Assembly (NCBI GenBank): GCA_007131535.1
Contig: SLQI01000052.1
Coordinates: 1-5,613 of the forward strand
DNA length: 5,613 nt
Source of the DNA: Balneolales bacterium
GTDB lineage: Bacteria > Bacteroidota > Rhodothermia > Balneolales > Natronogracilivirgulaceae
Reading direction: 5' to 3'
In this document: positions 1 to 5,597 of the stretch, piece after piece
Layout of the letters: each line of letters starts with the position of its first letter
Position numbering within the stretch: the first letter of the stretch is position 1
Notes under the pieces: model-generated
What the model was told of the DNA's origin: nothing
Databases searched by the model: none
The model's input: only the letters and a program-made list of their open reading frames with translations
Translations under genes and position numbers: made by a program

Positions 1-951
1 GAAGCCGGCCGGTCGGTTGATTACTCCATTTGGATGGATGAACGCCAGACTTTTGGTATTCGTGGACTCCGGGACGGCTCCCATGAGTTTGGTTCTATGG
101 ATATCGCCCGGGAAATCGGCTCTGTGGTTGTTGACCATTTCAAAACCCGGGCCGGGCAGCGGATTTCCGTAGATCTGGAAAACCCGGATGTTGAAATCAT
201 GGCTCACCTTTCCGACGAACGCTTTCTGCTAATGATTGCCACTTCATCCATTTCGCTGCATAAACGGATTGAGCGGCCTTATCACCACTTTGCTTCGCTG
301 AAGCCATCAATAGCCGCTGCTATGCTCCGAAAGTCCTCCTGGAAACAGGCCGGCTCTCTGCTTGATCCAATGGCCGGCAGCGGCATCATACCAACTGAAG
401 CGGCCCTGCAGGTCAAAAATATCACACCCGGCGTACTGGCTGATACCTCAATGTTTCGATTTAGCCGGCTCCGTTTTCTGGAGCATGATGAATTTTTGAA
501 AATACGGGATGATTATAAGGCCGGGATTACAGATCGCTGTGATATTAATATTCAGGCTGCAGACCGGTTTTACAAAAGCGTTACCGGCATGAAAGAAAAT
601 TTCGCACATTTTGGCCTGCTGGATGATATTCGCCTGCATCGCGGAAATGCTGAAAATCTTCGTTATATAAACCCTGGCGAAGTTAAGTGCATCGTCACCA
701 ATCCCCCTTATGGAATGCGCATAGCTAATCCCGGAGTGGTTAAGGCTTTATATAAAAACTTCGCCAGGGCTTGTGCTGAAAAAGAAATTGAGGAAATCGT
801 TGCGGTCACCCCGCGACGGCATCACTGGATTGTTTCTTTCACGTCGCAGGGATACAAGCTTAATTACCTGCAGCGCTTTTATTTCGGACGCCTTAATGTG
901 GTAATGCTGCGTCTTGTGATTAATGATTCAGAGCATTCAGAAACGCAATAA
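1..951 (+). CDS. THUMP-domain RNA guanine-N2 methyltransferase, TrmN/Trm14-like (5' end outside window)
   Basis: SAM-dependent methyltransferase of the COG0116 group, expected to make N2-methylguanosine in tRNA (TrmN/Trm14, position 6) or 23S rRNA (RlmL N-terminal half). The frame is open from base 1, so the gene starts upstream; the ATG at 34 is internal, because the residues before it already read as domain sequence. Counting from base 1, residues about 15-90 are the end of the THUMP region (HEFGSMDIAREIG, then DLENPDVEI). SLKPSIAAAML leads into SAM motif I, DPMAGSG, at residues 122-128 (bases 364-384). The catalytic NPPYG is at residues 234-238 (bases 700-714). The C-terminal FGRLNVVMLRL is usual for the family. 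The single methyltransferase domain ending here argues against a full-length RlmL-RlmK fusion. HEF-S-DIAREIG resembles Trm14/TrmN more than RlmL, but that is from memory. The family is near certain; the substrate is inferred. Confidence 0.88.
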   Translation, partial: EAGRSVDYSIWMDERQTFGIRGLRDGSHEFGSMDIAREIGSVVVDHFKTRAGQRISVDLENPDVEIMAHLSDERFLLMIATSSISLHKRIERPYHHFASLKPSIAAAMLRKSSWKQAGSLLDPMAGSGIIPTEAALQVKNITPGVLADTSMFRFSRLRFLEHDEFLKIRDDYKAGITDRCDINIQAADRFYKSVTGMKENFAHFGLLDDIRLHRGNAENLRYINPGEVKCIVTNPPYGMRIANPGVVKALYKNFARACAEKEIEEIVAVTPRRHHWIVSFTSQGYKLNYLQRFYFGRLNVVMLRLVINDSEHSETQ

Positions 952-1004
952 TGCGAGTCAATTCAGTACCACTCGAACAAATAGGATGATATCAAACCTT
1001 GTAA

Positions 1005-1036
1005 AGTAAATGCTTGTACTGTAAGTTGTATTTACT
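1005..1036. terminator. Possible bidirectional hairpin between convergent genes
   Basis: AGTAAATGC (1005-1013) pairs with GTATTTACT (1028-1036): nine pairs including one G-T, with a 14-base loop. It sits between the methyltransferase stop and the plug-gene stop and overlaps the latter's stop codon at 1035-1037. A shared terminator for convergent genes would fit, but the stem is AT-rich and no clear T-run follows in either direction. The rest of 952-1034 shows nothing else. Confidence 0.25.
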
Positions 1037-1460
1037 ATTCACTTTCGGTTTTAATCACTATTGCTCCATGGGCGCCATCTGAGCCGTACAGCGTTGTGGC
1101 TCTTGAGCTTCTTATTACCCGGATGTTATTAACCTTAGTCATATCTACAATATCATAAATCTGACCAAAGTCATTGCCCATTCGCACATTGTCTATAATA
1201 AACAATGGCGTTGTATCCAGCTCAAAAGAAGTCGCTCCCCTGATATTTACATCAGCACTTCTGCCGTTTCCCCGGACCTGAACTCCGGATAAACGGTCCA
1301 GATACTCATCCAGGTGCACATTCGGTTCATTAACATGCACTTCATCGCCATACTCTCCCGAACTTCCGGCTCCGCCATAGCGGCTCGCTTCATCCCCGAC
1401 CGTACAACCGGTGAAGACCATCATACCTATGATTAGGAGTACCGTAGACAGTTTCTTCAT
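1035..1460 (-). CDS. Orphan TonB-receptor plug-domain lipoprotein
   Basis: A 141-residue predicted lipoprotein whose mature part is almost only a TonB-dependent receptor plug domain. MKK, a hydrophobic stretch and the lipobox FTGC (residues 16-19) predict lipidation at Cys19. A Gly/Ser-rich linker with acidic residues (about 20-47) follows. Residues 50-138 track the SusC/RagA plug: LDRLSGVQVRG (54-64), the NIRG core (72-75), PLFIIDNV (85-92, compare PLYVIDGV), NNIRVIRSSRATTLYG (111-126), and a final GAHGAIVIKT (129-138, compare GANGVIIITT). There is no beta-barrel, since the protein stops right after the plug, and no carboxypeptidase-like N-terminal domain or TonB box was seen. No Shine-Dalgarno is visible before the ATG, but the start gives a clean signal peptide. 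Family knowledge gives the fold only. What a free plug anchored to a membrane does is unknown; it may bind a partner in the envelope. It is either a stable small family or a receptor remnant; the intact lipobox and frame favour the former. Confidence 0.85.
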   Translation of the reverse strand: MKKLSTVLLIIGMMVFTGCTVGDEASRYGGAGSSGEYGDEVHVNEPNVHLDEYLDRLSGVQVRGNGRSADVNIRGATSFELDTTPLFIIDNVRMGNDFGQIYDIVDMTKVNNIRVIRSSRATTLYGSDGAHGAIVIKTESE

Positions 1461-1499
1461 GATCCAATGGTGTTAATTAACATTGTATATCAGTAATAC

Positions 1500-1532
1500 C
1501 CGGGATGTTCATTCTCCTTATTCATTTCCCGG
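1500..1532. repeat. Small inverted repeat in the plug-gene leader region
   Basis: CCGGGA (1500-1505) faces TCCCGG (1527-1532) across 21 bases. The pairing extends inward by ATG/CAT if a two-base bulge is allowed. It lies 40-72 bases upstream of the plug-gene start, so it could be an operator or a leader hairpin. With six-base arms it may also be chance. Confidence 0.25.
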
Positions 1533-1578
1533 AGATTAATGAAATTGCATTAGCTGATCCCTCGTAATATCAATTAAC

Positions 1579-1594
1579 AAATTTTGTAAAATTT
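1579..1594. repeat. AT-rich palindrome, possible operator
   Basis: AAATTTT (1579-1585) and AAAATTT (1588-1594) form a perfect 7-base inverted repeat around GT. It lies mid-way in the divergent spacer, where a regulator of both genes could bind. AT-rich DNA produces such palindromes easily, so the assignment is tentative. Confidence 0.2.
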
Positions 1595-1609
1595 TATCAA
1601 CTTTATAGG

Positions 1610-1617
1610 CAAATATA
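1610..1617 (-). promoter_or_regulatory. Possible Bacteroidota-type -7 element for the plug gene
   Basis: Read on the minus strand this is TATATTTG, matching the TAnnTTTG element of Bacteroidota housekeeping promoters. The nearest TTTG on that strand is at 1643-1646, 25 bases away, longer than the roughly 19-21 expected for the -33 element. It would imply a leader of nearly 150 bases. Weak, listed because it is the only consensus match in the spacer. Confidence 0.2.
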
Positions 1618-1813
1618 TGTATTTATAAGTGGTGTCTACGCCCAAAACCTGTTTACAACTTGTGCTATAAAGTAACATTTCTAACCCCTGAGTTTTATGT
1701 GAATTGAGAGCACTGTGTATGGTATTTTTTTATTATTCATCTCAAAAAATATTTCCATTCATAAAATGATGCAGGCTGATTAAATTCGGGGTTTTTATCT
1801 GAGCAAAGAATTT

Positions 1814-3586
1814 ATGTCTGAACGTATTCTCGCAAACGAAGGCAAACTTCAAACCCCTGAGTGGGCTAAGAAAGTCGTATGGTATCAGATTTACCCCGAG
1901 CGATTTGAAAACGGAGATATCGGAAACGACCCCGAATTAGAAGATCAGATCGGTTCCTGGCCACACGATCAAACACGTCCCTGGCAGGTCCACCCCTGGG
2001 GAGCCGATTGGTACAAACGACAGAGCTGGGAGCAGAACAACCTCAATATCTGGGATAATATCCAGCGGCGGCGTTATGGCGGCGACCTGCAGGGAATCCT
2101 CAACCGGTTAGACTATCTTGAAGATCTCGGAATTGGCGCTATTTACCTCAATCCGGTTTTTGAGGCTCCCTCCCACCACAAATACGATGGCGCCACTTAT
2201 CATCACATCGACCCGACATTTGGTCCCGACCCGGAGGGTGATCGTGAGTTAATCGCACAGGAAACACCGGATGATCCCGCAACCTGGGTATGGACTTCTG
2301 CTGATAAGCTTTTTCTTCATCTGATTCAAGAAGTTCATAAGCGTAATATGAGAATAATTATAGATGGAGTCTTCAATCATGTGGGACTCAATCATTGGGC
2401 GTTCAAAGATGTGAAAAGGAATCAGCGAGAATCGAAGTTCGGGAGATGGTTCAAGGTACGCTCCTACGAAAACCCTGAGCGCGGTGTCCCCTTCAGGGTA
2501 ACTACCTGGGAAGGATTTCAGGAACTTCCGGAATGGCGACAGGATAAAAACGGCATTGTAAACGGACCCCGGGATTACATCTTTGATATCACACGCCGCT
2601 GGATGGATCCCTTCGGAAACGGGGATACCTCAGCAGGTATCGACGGCTGGCGACTTGATGTCGCATTCTGTGTAAAACATCCCTTTTGGAAAGCGTGGCG
2701 CAAACTGGTTAAGTCCATCAACCCGGAAGCCTACCTCACCGGCGAAGTTATAGGTGATATAAAACTTCAGAAGCAATTCCTTAAAGGTGATGAGTTTGAT
2801 GCAATTATGAATTATGAGTTCGCATTTAATCTAACAGAATGGCTGGGCAGTTCGCGTCCGGTTAAGGTTTCGCAATTCACCCGGAATATGAAAAAGTTAT
2901 GGAATGCTTTTGATCCGGAAGTCAACATGGTGATGCAAAATCTGCTGGATAGCCATGACACGGCGCGGATATCTTCGCAAATTCATAATCGGGATTTATC
3001 CCTGCGTTATCGCAATTGGTGGACTTTCTTTGAAAAATCCCGGGGTTCCAACCCGAAATACAAAACCGATAAACCTGACGACCATTCATGGAAGTTGCTG
3101 CGTCTGCTTACAATTGTCCAGTTTACCTGGCCAGGTGCCCCCATGGTTTATTACGGCGATGAAGCCGGCATGTGGGGAGCGAACGACCCCTGCTGCCGCA
3201 AACCGATGATTTGGCCGGATCGCCAATATGAAAACGAAACCTGCCAGCCGAACGGACGGCCGCTTGATTCACCTAATAAAACAGTCTTCGACAAAAGCCT
3301 CCACGCTTGGTACAGACAACTCATACACCTGCGCAATCAGCATGAAGCGCTTCTGACCGGATACCTGGAGTTTCATCACACGGACAATAAGAATCAGACG
3401 CTTGTGTACTCCCGAACCCTTGGGACGTCCCGTTTTTATATATTGATTAACAATGGGTTAAACACTGCTACTTTAGAACTTCCCGAGGGCTGTTCCGGTT
3501 ACCCGGTATTTCCTGATGAGCGAGATCATACCGGCTCATCTTTCCAGGCACCCCCCTTTTCCGGGTTGATTGTGCGAGGAGCATAA
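1814..3586 (+). CDS. GH13 alpha-amylase-family glycoside hydrolase (cytoplasmic, cyclomaltodextrinase/neopullulanase-like)
   Basis: A 590-residue alpha-glucan hydrolase or transglycosylase with no signal peptide, so probably acting in the cytoplasm on maltodextrins. The barrel begins at VVWYQIYPERFENGD near residue 21, without the N-terminal CBM34-type domain usual in cyclomaltodextrinases. YLNPVFEAPSHHKYD (111-125) is typical of that branch. Conserved region I is DGVFNHV (184-190). Region II is GWRLDVAF with Arg280 and nucleophile Asp282. Region III is GEVIG with acid/base Glu311. Region IV is DSHD with His381 and Asp382. The triad is complete. A small C-terminal beta domain follows from about residue 490. 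Region II reads VAFC where cyclomaltodextrinases usually have VANE, and LPEW (238-241) stands where MPKLN is usual, so the specificity is open. Residues 265-277 look like a partly degraded calcium-type loop. The ATG is the only one after the in-frame TAA at 1781. No transporter or second glycosidase lies beside it. Confidence 0.93.
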   Translation: MSERILANEGKLQTPEWAKKVVWYQIYPERFENGDIGNDPELEDQIGSWPHDQTRPWQVHPWGADWYKRQSWEQNNLNIWDNIQRRRYGGDLQGILNRLDYLEDLGIGAIYLNPVFEAPSHHKYDGATYHHIDPTFGPDPEGDRELIAQETPDDPATWVWTSADKLFLHLIQEVHKRNMRIIIDGVFNHVGLNHWAFKDVKRNQRESKFGRWFKVRSYENPERGVPFRVTTWEGFQELPEWRQDKNGIVNGPRDYIFDITRRWMDPFGNGDTSAGIDGWRLDVAFCVKHPFWKAWRKLVKSINPEAYLTGEVIGDIKLQKQFLKGDEFDAIMNYEFAFNLTEWLGSSRPVKVSQFTRNMKKLWNAFDPEVNMVMQNLLDSHDTARISSQIHNRDLSLRYRNWWTFFEKSRGSNPKYKTDKPDDHSWKLLRLLTIVQFTWPGAPMVYYGDEAGMWGANDPCCRKPMIWPDRQYENETCQPNGRPLDSPNKTVFDKSLHAWYRQLIHLRNQHEALLTGYLEFHHTDNKNQTLVYSRTLGTSRFYILINNGLNTATLELPEGCSGYPVFPDERDHTGSSFQAPPFSGLIVRGA

Positions 3587-3596
3587 TTCGTTGGTT

Positions 3597-3617
3597 TCAA
3601 ATCGCAAATCGTAAATC
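3597..3617 (-). repeat. Heptamer array A, three GATTTnn units on the minus strand
   Basis: ATC occurs at 3601, 3608 and 3615, exactly seven bases apart. On the minus strand the units are GATTTAC, GATTTGC and GATTTGA. The block starts ten bases after the amylase stop and faces array B, of the same unit type in opposite orientation. It is non-coding. Confidence 0.75.
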
Positions 3618-3721
3618 AAAAAAGTTGAACTCGGGCAAGGTCGAAATTTTTGCTGGGGTTGTTGCCTATGGCGGGTTTTTGATTGACGATGTACGATGTA
3701 TGATTTTTGATTTGCGATTTG
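3598..3721. repeat. Foldback element: 13-bp perfect inverted repeat with outer heptamer arms
   Basis: Bases 3598-3610 (CAAATCGCAAATC) are the exact reverse complement of 3709-3721. Inside this, AAAAA (3618-3622) can pair with TTTTT (3704-3708) if one extra heptamer (3611-3617) is looped out. The roughly 80-base centre holds a smaller GGCAA/TTGCC pair (3634-3638, 3662-3666). As RNA this could form a long stem downstream of the amylase and protect or terminate its transcript; as DNA it resembles a small non-autonomous repeat. No target-site duplication is evident. Confidence 0.7.
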
Positions 3722-3722
3722 G
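3681..3722 (+). repeat. Heptamer array B, six GATnnnn units
   Basis: GAT occurs at 3681, 3688, 3695, 3702, 3709 and 3716, six times at exactly seven-base steps. The units are GATTGAC, GATGTAC, GATGTAT, GATTTTT, GATTTGC and GATTTGG. The GAT core is fixed while the other four positions drift, so this is a degenerate tandem repeat and not a simple microsatellite. The last two units form the right arm of the foldback with array A. Confidence 0.8.
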
Positions 3723-3747
3723 CGGCATAATCGCAATTAAAAGAGTC

Positions 3748-3787
3748 AACAATCAACATAGCCAGGGATACTTGAATGTTGCTTGTT
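3748..3787. repeat. Hairpin-forming inverted repeat between the heptamer arrays
   Basis: AACAATCAACAT (3748-3759) pairs with ATGTTGCTTGTT (3776-3787): eleven of twelve positions match around a 16-base loop. Each arm is also a seven-base direct repeat (TCAACA at 3746 and 3753; TGTT at 3777 and 3784). A T7 run comes at 3802-3808, fourteen bases beyond the stem, which is too far for a standard terminator. It could still end amylase transcription or act in the peptidase leader. Confidence 0.55.
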
Positions 3788-3813
3788 AGCATTTACACAG
3801 CTTTTTTATTTTA

Positions 3814-3852
3814 CTGACTGATATCTGATTACTGATCACTGATAACTAATAC
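3814..3852 (+). repeat. Heptamer array C, CTGATnn units abutting the peptidase start
   Basis: A partial CTGA (3814-3817) is followed by CTGATAT, CTGATTA, CTGATCA, CTGATAA and CTAATAC, five seven-base units ending seven bases before the ATG at 3860. GAT falls at 3820, 3827, 3834 and 3841. Because seven is not a multiple of three, the TGA in each unit places stops in all three frames, including the TGA at 3833-3835 in frame with the peptidase. The array occupies the place of a ribosome-binding region, and no Shine-Dalgarno is seen. Confidence 0.8.
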
Positions 3853-3859
3853 TCCTGTC

Positions 3860-5308
3860 ATGACATTACTTACCCGATTGACTTTACTGCTTACTCCCCT
3901 CCTGTTATTTACATACGCCTGTGGCACACCGGGTCCGGCCGGAGAAACCGATGAAATGGAAACTGATCCCGGTATTATATTTGAAGAAGAGGAATTGCAC
4001 CCGATTCAGCAAGAATACCAGACAACCGCCGAGCAAATTATTGAACGGGCCATGACTGATGACCGGGCCTGGCATCGTATGGCGGAGCTTGTTGATTACC
4101 ACCCTCACCGGCTAAGCGGATCACAAATGCTTGAAGATGCCATAGACTGGGCGGTGGAACAAATTGAGGCGGATGGTATCCCTGAGGTTCGAACGCAAGA
4201 AGTTGAGGTGCCTCACTGGGAGCGCGGTGAGGAATGGGCTAAACTCAAAACTCCGTTAAAGCGGGACTTGAGAATGCTCGGGCTGGGCAACACCCCTCCC
4301 ACTCCGGAAGATGGCATCCGGGCAGAGGCTATAGTTGTGCAAAGCTTCGATGAACTTGATGAGCGGGCCGATGAAGCAGAAGACAAAATTGTGGTATACA
4401 ATGCCGAATTCACCAACTATGGTGAAACCGTTCAATACCGAACCCGCGGCGCCGCCCGCGCTTCTGAACTGGGCGCCAAAGCCGCCCTGATCCGCTCGGT
4501 AACCCCTAAATCGCATCAGCATCCCCATACAGGTAATTCCGGCTTTCCGGACGGTGTGGAGCCAATTCCTACTGCGGCCTTAACCGTAGAAGATGTGAAA
4601 TATATGCAGCGGATGCAGGATCGCGGGGAAACCCTCGAGATTGAGCTCTACATGGAATCCCATCTTCACGATGAGCCGGCCATTTCCCGCAATGTAATTG
4701 CTGAGATCCCGGGATCTGAAAACCCGGAAGAAATAGTAGTGATCGGCGGACATATTGACTCCTGGGATATCGGTCAGGGCGCCATGGACGATGCCGGCGG
4801 AGTGGCTGTGACCTGGGAGGCGCTGAGGCTCATCCACGAAATGGATTTGCAACCCCGCCGGACGATCCGTCTCGTTCTGTGGACCAATGAGGAAAATGGT
4901 GTGATGGGCGGTCGGGCTTACCGAGACAAAGTGGTTGAGAACGGTGAAATTGACGATCACATTCTGGCTATCGAATCCGACTTCGGCACATTCGAGCCGA
5001 TCGGTTACGGTTTCGGCGGCTCGGAAGAAGCCAGGGAAATGCTAAGGCCCATCGCCGGGTTGATGGAACCGATCGGTGCCACGTACCTGGATGATCAACC
5101 GCTCGGTACGGTGGATCTTGGTCCGCTGCAAAATGAAGGTGTGCCTATTATGGGCCTGCACACGGATACCGAGCGCTATTTCTGGTATCATCACAGTGAA
5201 AAAGACACCCCCGACAAACTCGACCCTGAAGAAATGGCCGGCAACGTAGCCAAAATCGCCGTAATGGCCTACGTCGTCGCTGACATGGAAGAACGCCTCC
5301 CACGGTGA
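3860..5308 (+). CDS. Carboxypeptidase Q-like M28 zinc metallopeptidase, lipoprotein
   Basis: A 482-residue di-zinc exopeptidase of family M28, strongly resembling animal carboxypeptidase Q (plasma glutamate carboxypeptidase), which releases residues from small peptides. MTLLTR plus a leucine-rich stretch ends in TYAC, so Cys21 is a likely lipidation site, though Tyr at -2 is imperfect. HWERGEE (119-125), SFDEL, KIVVYN, TVQYRT, LIRSV, PHTG and IPTA follow the CPQ N-terminal and lid regions in order. Predicted metal and catalytic residues are His298 (GGHIDSWD), bridging Asp310 (GAMDDAGG), catalytic Glu344 and ligand Glu345 (TNEENG), Asp374 (ESDFGTF) and His445 (YHHSEKDT). The C-terminus YVVADMEERLPR is nearly the same as the human protein's as I recall it. 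All residues needed for activity are present. The start follows an in-frame TGA at 3833, and no other ATG is available. It probably scavenges peptides in the envelope. It appears to be transcribed alone, from the repeat-rich spacer. Confidence 0.95.
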   Translation: MTLLTRLTLLLTPLLLFTYACGTPGPAGETDEMETDPGIIFEEEELHPIQQEYQTTAEQIIERAMTDDRAWHRMAELVDYHPHRLSGSQMLEDAIDWAVEQIEADGIPEVRTQEVEVPHWERGEEWAKLKTPLKRDLRMLGLGNTPPTPEDGIRAEAIVVQSFDELDERADEAEDKIVVYNAEFTNYGETVQYRTRGAARASELGAKAALIRSVTPKSHQHPHTGNSGFPDGVEPIPTAALTVEDVKYMQRMQDRGETLEIELYMESHLHDEPAISRNVIAEIPGSENPEEIVVIGGHIDSWDIGQGAMDDAGGVAVTWEALRLIHEMDLQPRRTIRLVLWTNEENGVMGGRAYRDKVVENGEIDDHILAIESDFGTFEPIGYGFGGSEEAREMLRPIAGLMEPIGATYLDDQPLGTVDLGPLQNEGVPIMGLHTDTERYFWYHHSEKDTPDKLDPEEMAGNVAKIAVMAYVVADMEERLPR

Positions 5309-5323
5309 GTTTCACCACCTCCC

Positions 5324-5350
5324 ACCTGCCAGTCCGGAGACCTGGCAGGT
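5324..5350 (+). terminator. Hairpin terminator candidate after the peptidase
   Basis: ACCTGCCAG (5324-5332) and CTGGCAGGT (5342-5350) are a perfect 9-bp, GC-rich inverted repeat around a 9-base loop, starting fifteen bases after the stop codon. The position and stability fit a terminator or 3'-end stabilising stem. No T-run follows, so it is not a textbook intrinsic terminator. Confidence 0.6.
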
Positions 5351-5500
5351 ACGTATCAGCTGATCAGGTCAGTTTGATTGTTTGGTTGTAAGCTTAACTA
5401 CCTATACATGCCTTAGTAGTAATAACAAATAGACTGATCAATCATATAGTTTTAGCTGTCGTTAAGGGAAAAAGAGTGATGAAGTATTTGACACCAATAA

Positions 5501-5546
5501 GTCCGTAGCGCAGCGGAGGAAGGTCGAACATAGTCCTGCTACGGGC
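5501..5546. repeat. Inverted repeat in GC-richer intergenic segment, possible dispersed repeat
   Basis: GTCCGTAGC (5501-5509) pairs with GCTACGGGC (5538-5546) over nine positions with one G-T. A second AGGA/TCCT pair (5517-5520, 5534-5537) is possible inside. The content resembles intergenic palindromic repeats containing a GTCGAA core that are scattered in many Bacteroidota genomes, but that is an impression; copy number cannot be judged from one window. Confidence 0.4.
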
Positions 5547-5576
5547 ACAGGCGGAATGTTTTGGCACCCCTCGGCT

Positions 5577-5597
5577 GCCCCTCATTTCATTCGGGGC
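5577..5597. repeat. Short GCCCC/GGGGC hairpin near the right edge
   Basis: GCCCC (5577-5581) and GGGGC (5593-5597) form a 5-bp perfect stem with an 11-base loop, followed by TTT. It may belong to the same element as 5501-5546. The stem is too short to call a terminator with confidence. Confidence 0.25.

Larger units (their letters stand above)
1461..1813. other. AT-rich divergent intergenic region between plug lipoprotein and amylase
   Basis: This 353-base spacer should hold the promoters of both divergent genes. I found no ORF, tRNA or long repeat in it. It contains a small GC-rich inverted repeat near the plug gene (1500-1532), an AT-rich palindrome (1579-1594) and one match to the Bacteroidota -7 element on the minus strand (1610-1617). 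On the plus strand I found no match to TAnnTTTG before the amylase. Neither gene has a recognisable Shine-Dalgarno. An in-frame TAA at 1781-1783 bounds the amylase start from upstream. Confidence 0.8.

Noticed and set aside
34..951. Treating the ATG at 34 as the methyltransferase start
   Set aside because: The frame is open to base 1 and a start here would remove most of the THUMP and N-terminal region; the gene continues beyond the window.
1704..1736. E. coli-type promoter TTGAGA / TATTAT before the amylase
   Set aside because: The spacing is 21 bases and Bacteroidota sigma factors use a different -7 element, so the match is not persuasive.
1683..1862. 11-bp direct repeat AACCCCTGAGT at 1683-1693 and 1852-1862
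   Set aside because: The second copy is inside the amylase coding sequence, there is no symmetry, and two copies alone do not support an operator.
2955..3336. Small ORFs on both strands inside the amylase
   Set aside because: They overlap conserved region IV and the C-terminal part of the amylase in other frames and resemble no known protein.
1035..3586. Polysaccharide utilisation (Sus) locus
   Set aside because: No SusD, SusC barrel, regulator or transporter is present; one plug fragment and one amylase are not enough.
3536..3736. 66-codon minus-strand ORF spanning the end of the amylase and heptamer arrays A and B
   Set aside because: It reads through repeat DNA and the antisense of the amylase end; the translation is basic and low in complexity. 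Better explained by the repeats.
3597..3852. CRISPR-like array
   Set aside because: Units are 7 bp, degenerate and contiguous, with no 20-40 bp repeats and spacers and no cas gene.
4213..4528. Overlapping minus-strand ORFs of 67 and 90 codons
   Set aside because: Antisense shadows of the peptidase; low-complexity translations with no signal or motif.
4580..4960. 126-codon minus-strand ORF inside the peptidase gene
   Set aside because: It lies fully antisense to a strongly conserved coding sequence and its translation shows no recognisable domain.
5442..5585. 47-codon minus-strand ORF (MRGSRGVPKHS..., containing FDLPPLRYG)
   Set aside because: It translates the inverted-repeat segment, has no visible ribosome site and looks like a phantom reading frame of a dispersed repeat. 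A genome search for many near-identical copies would confirm this.
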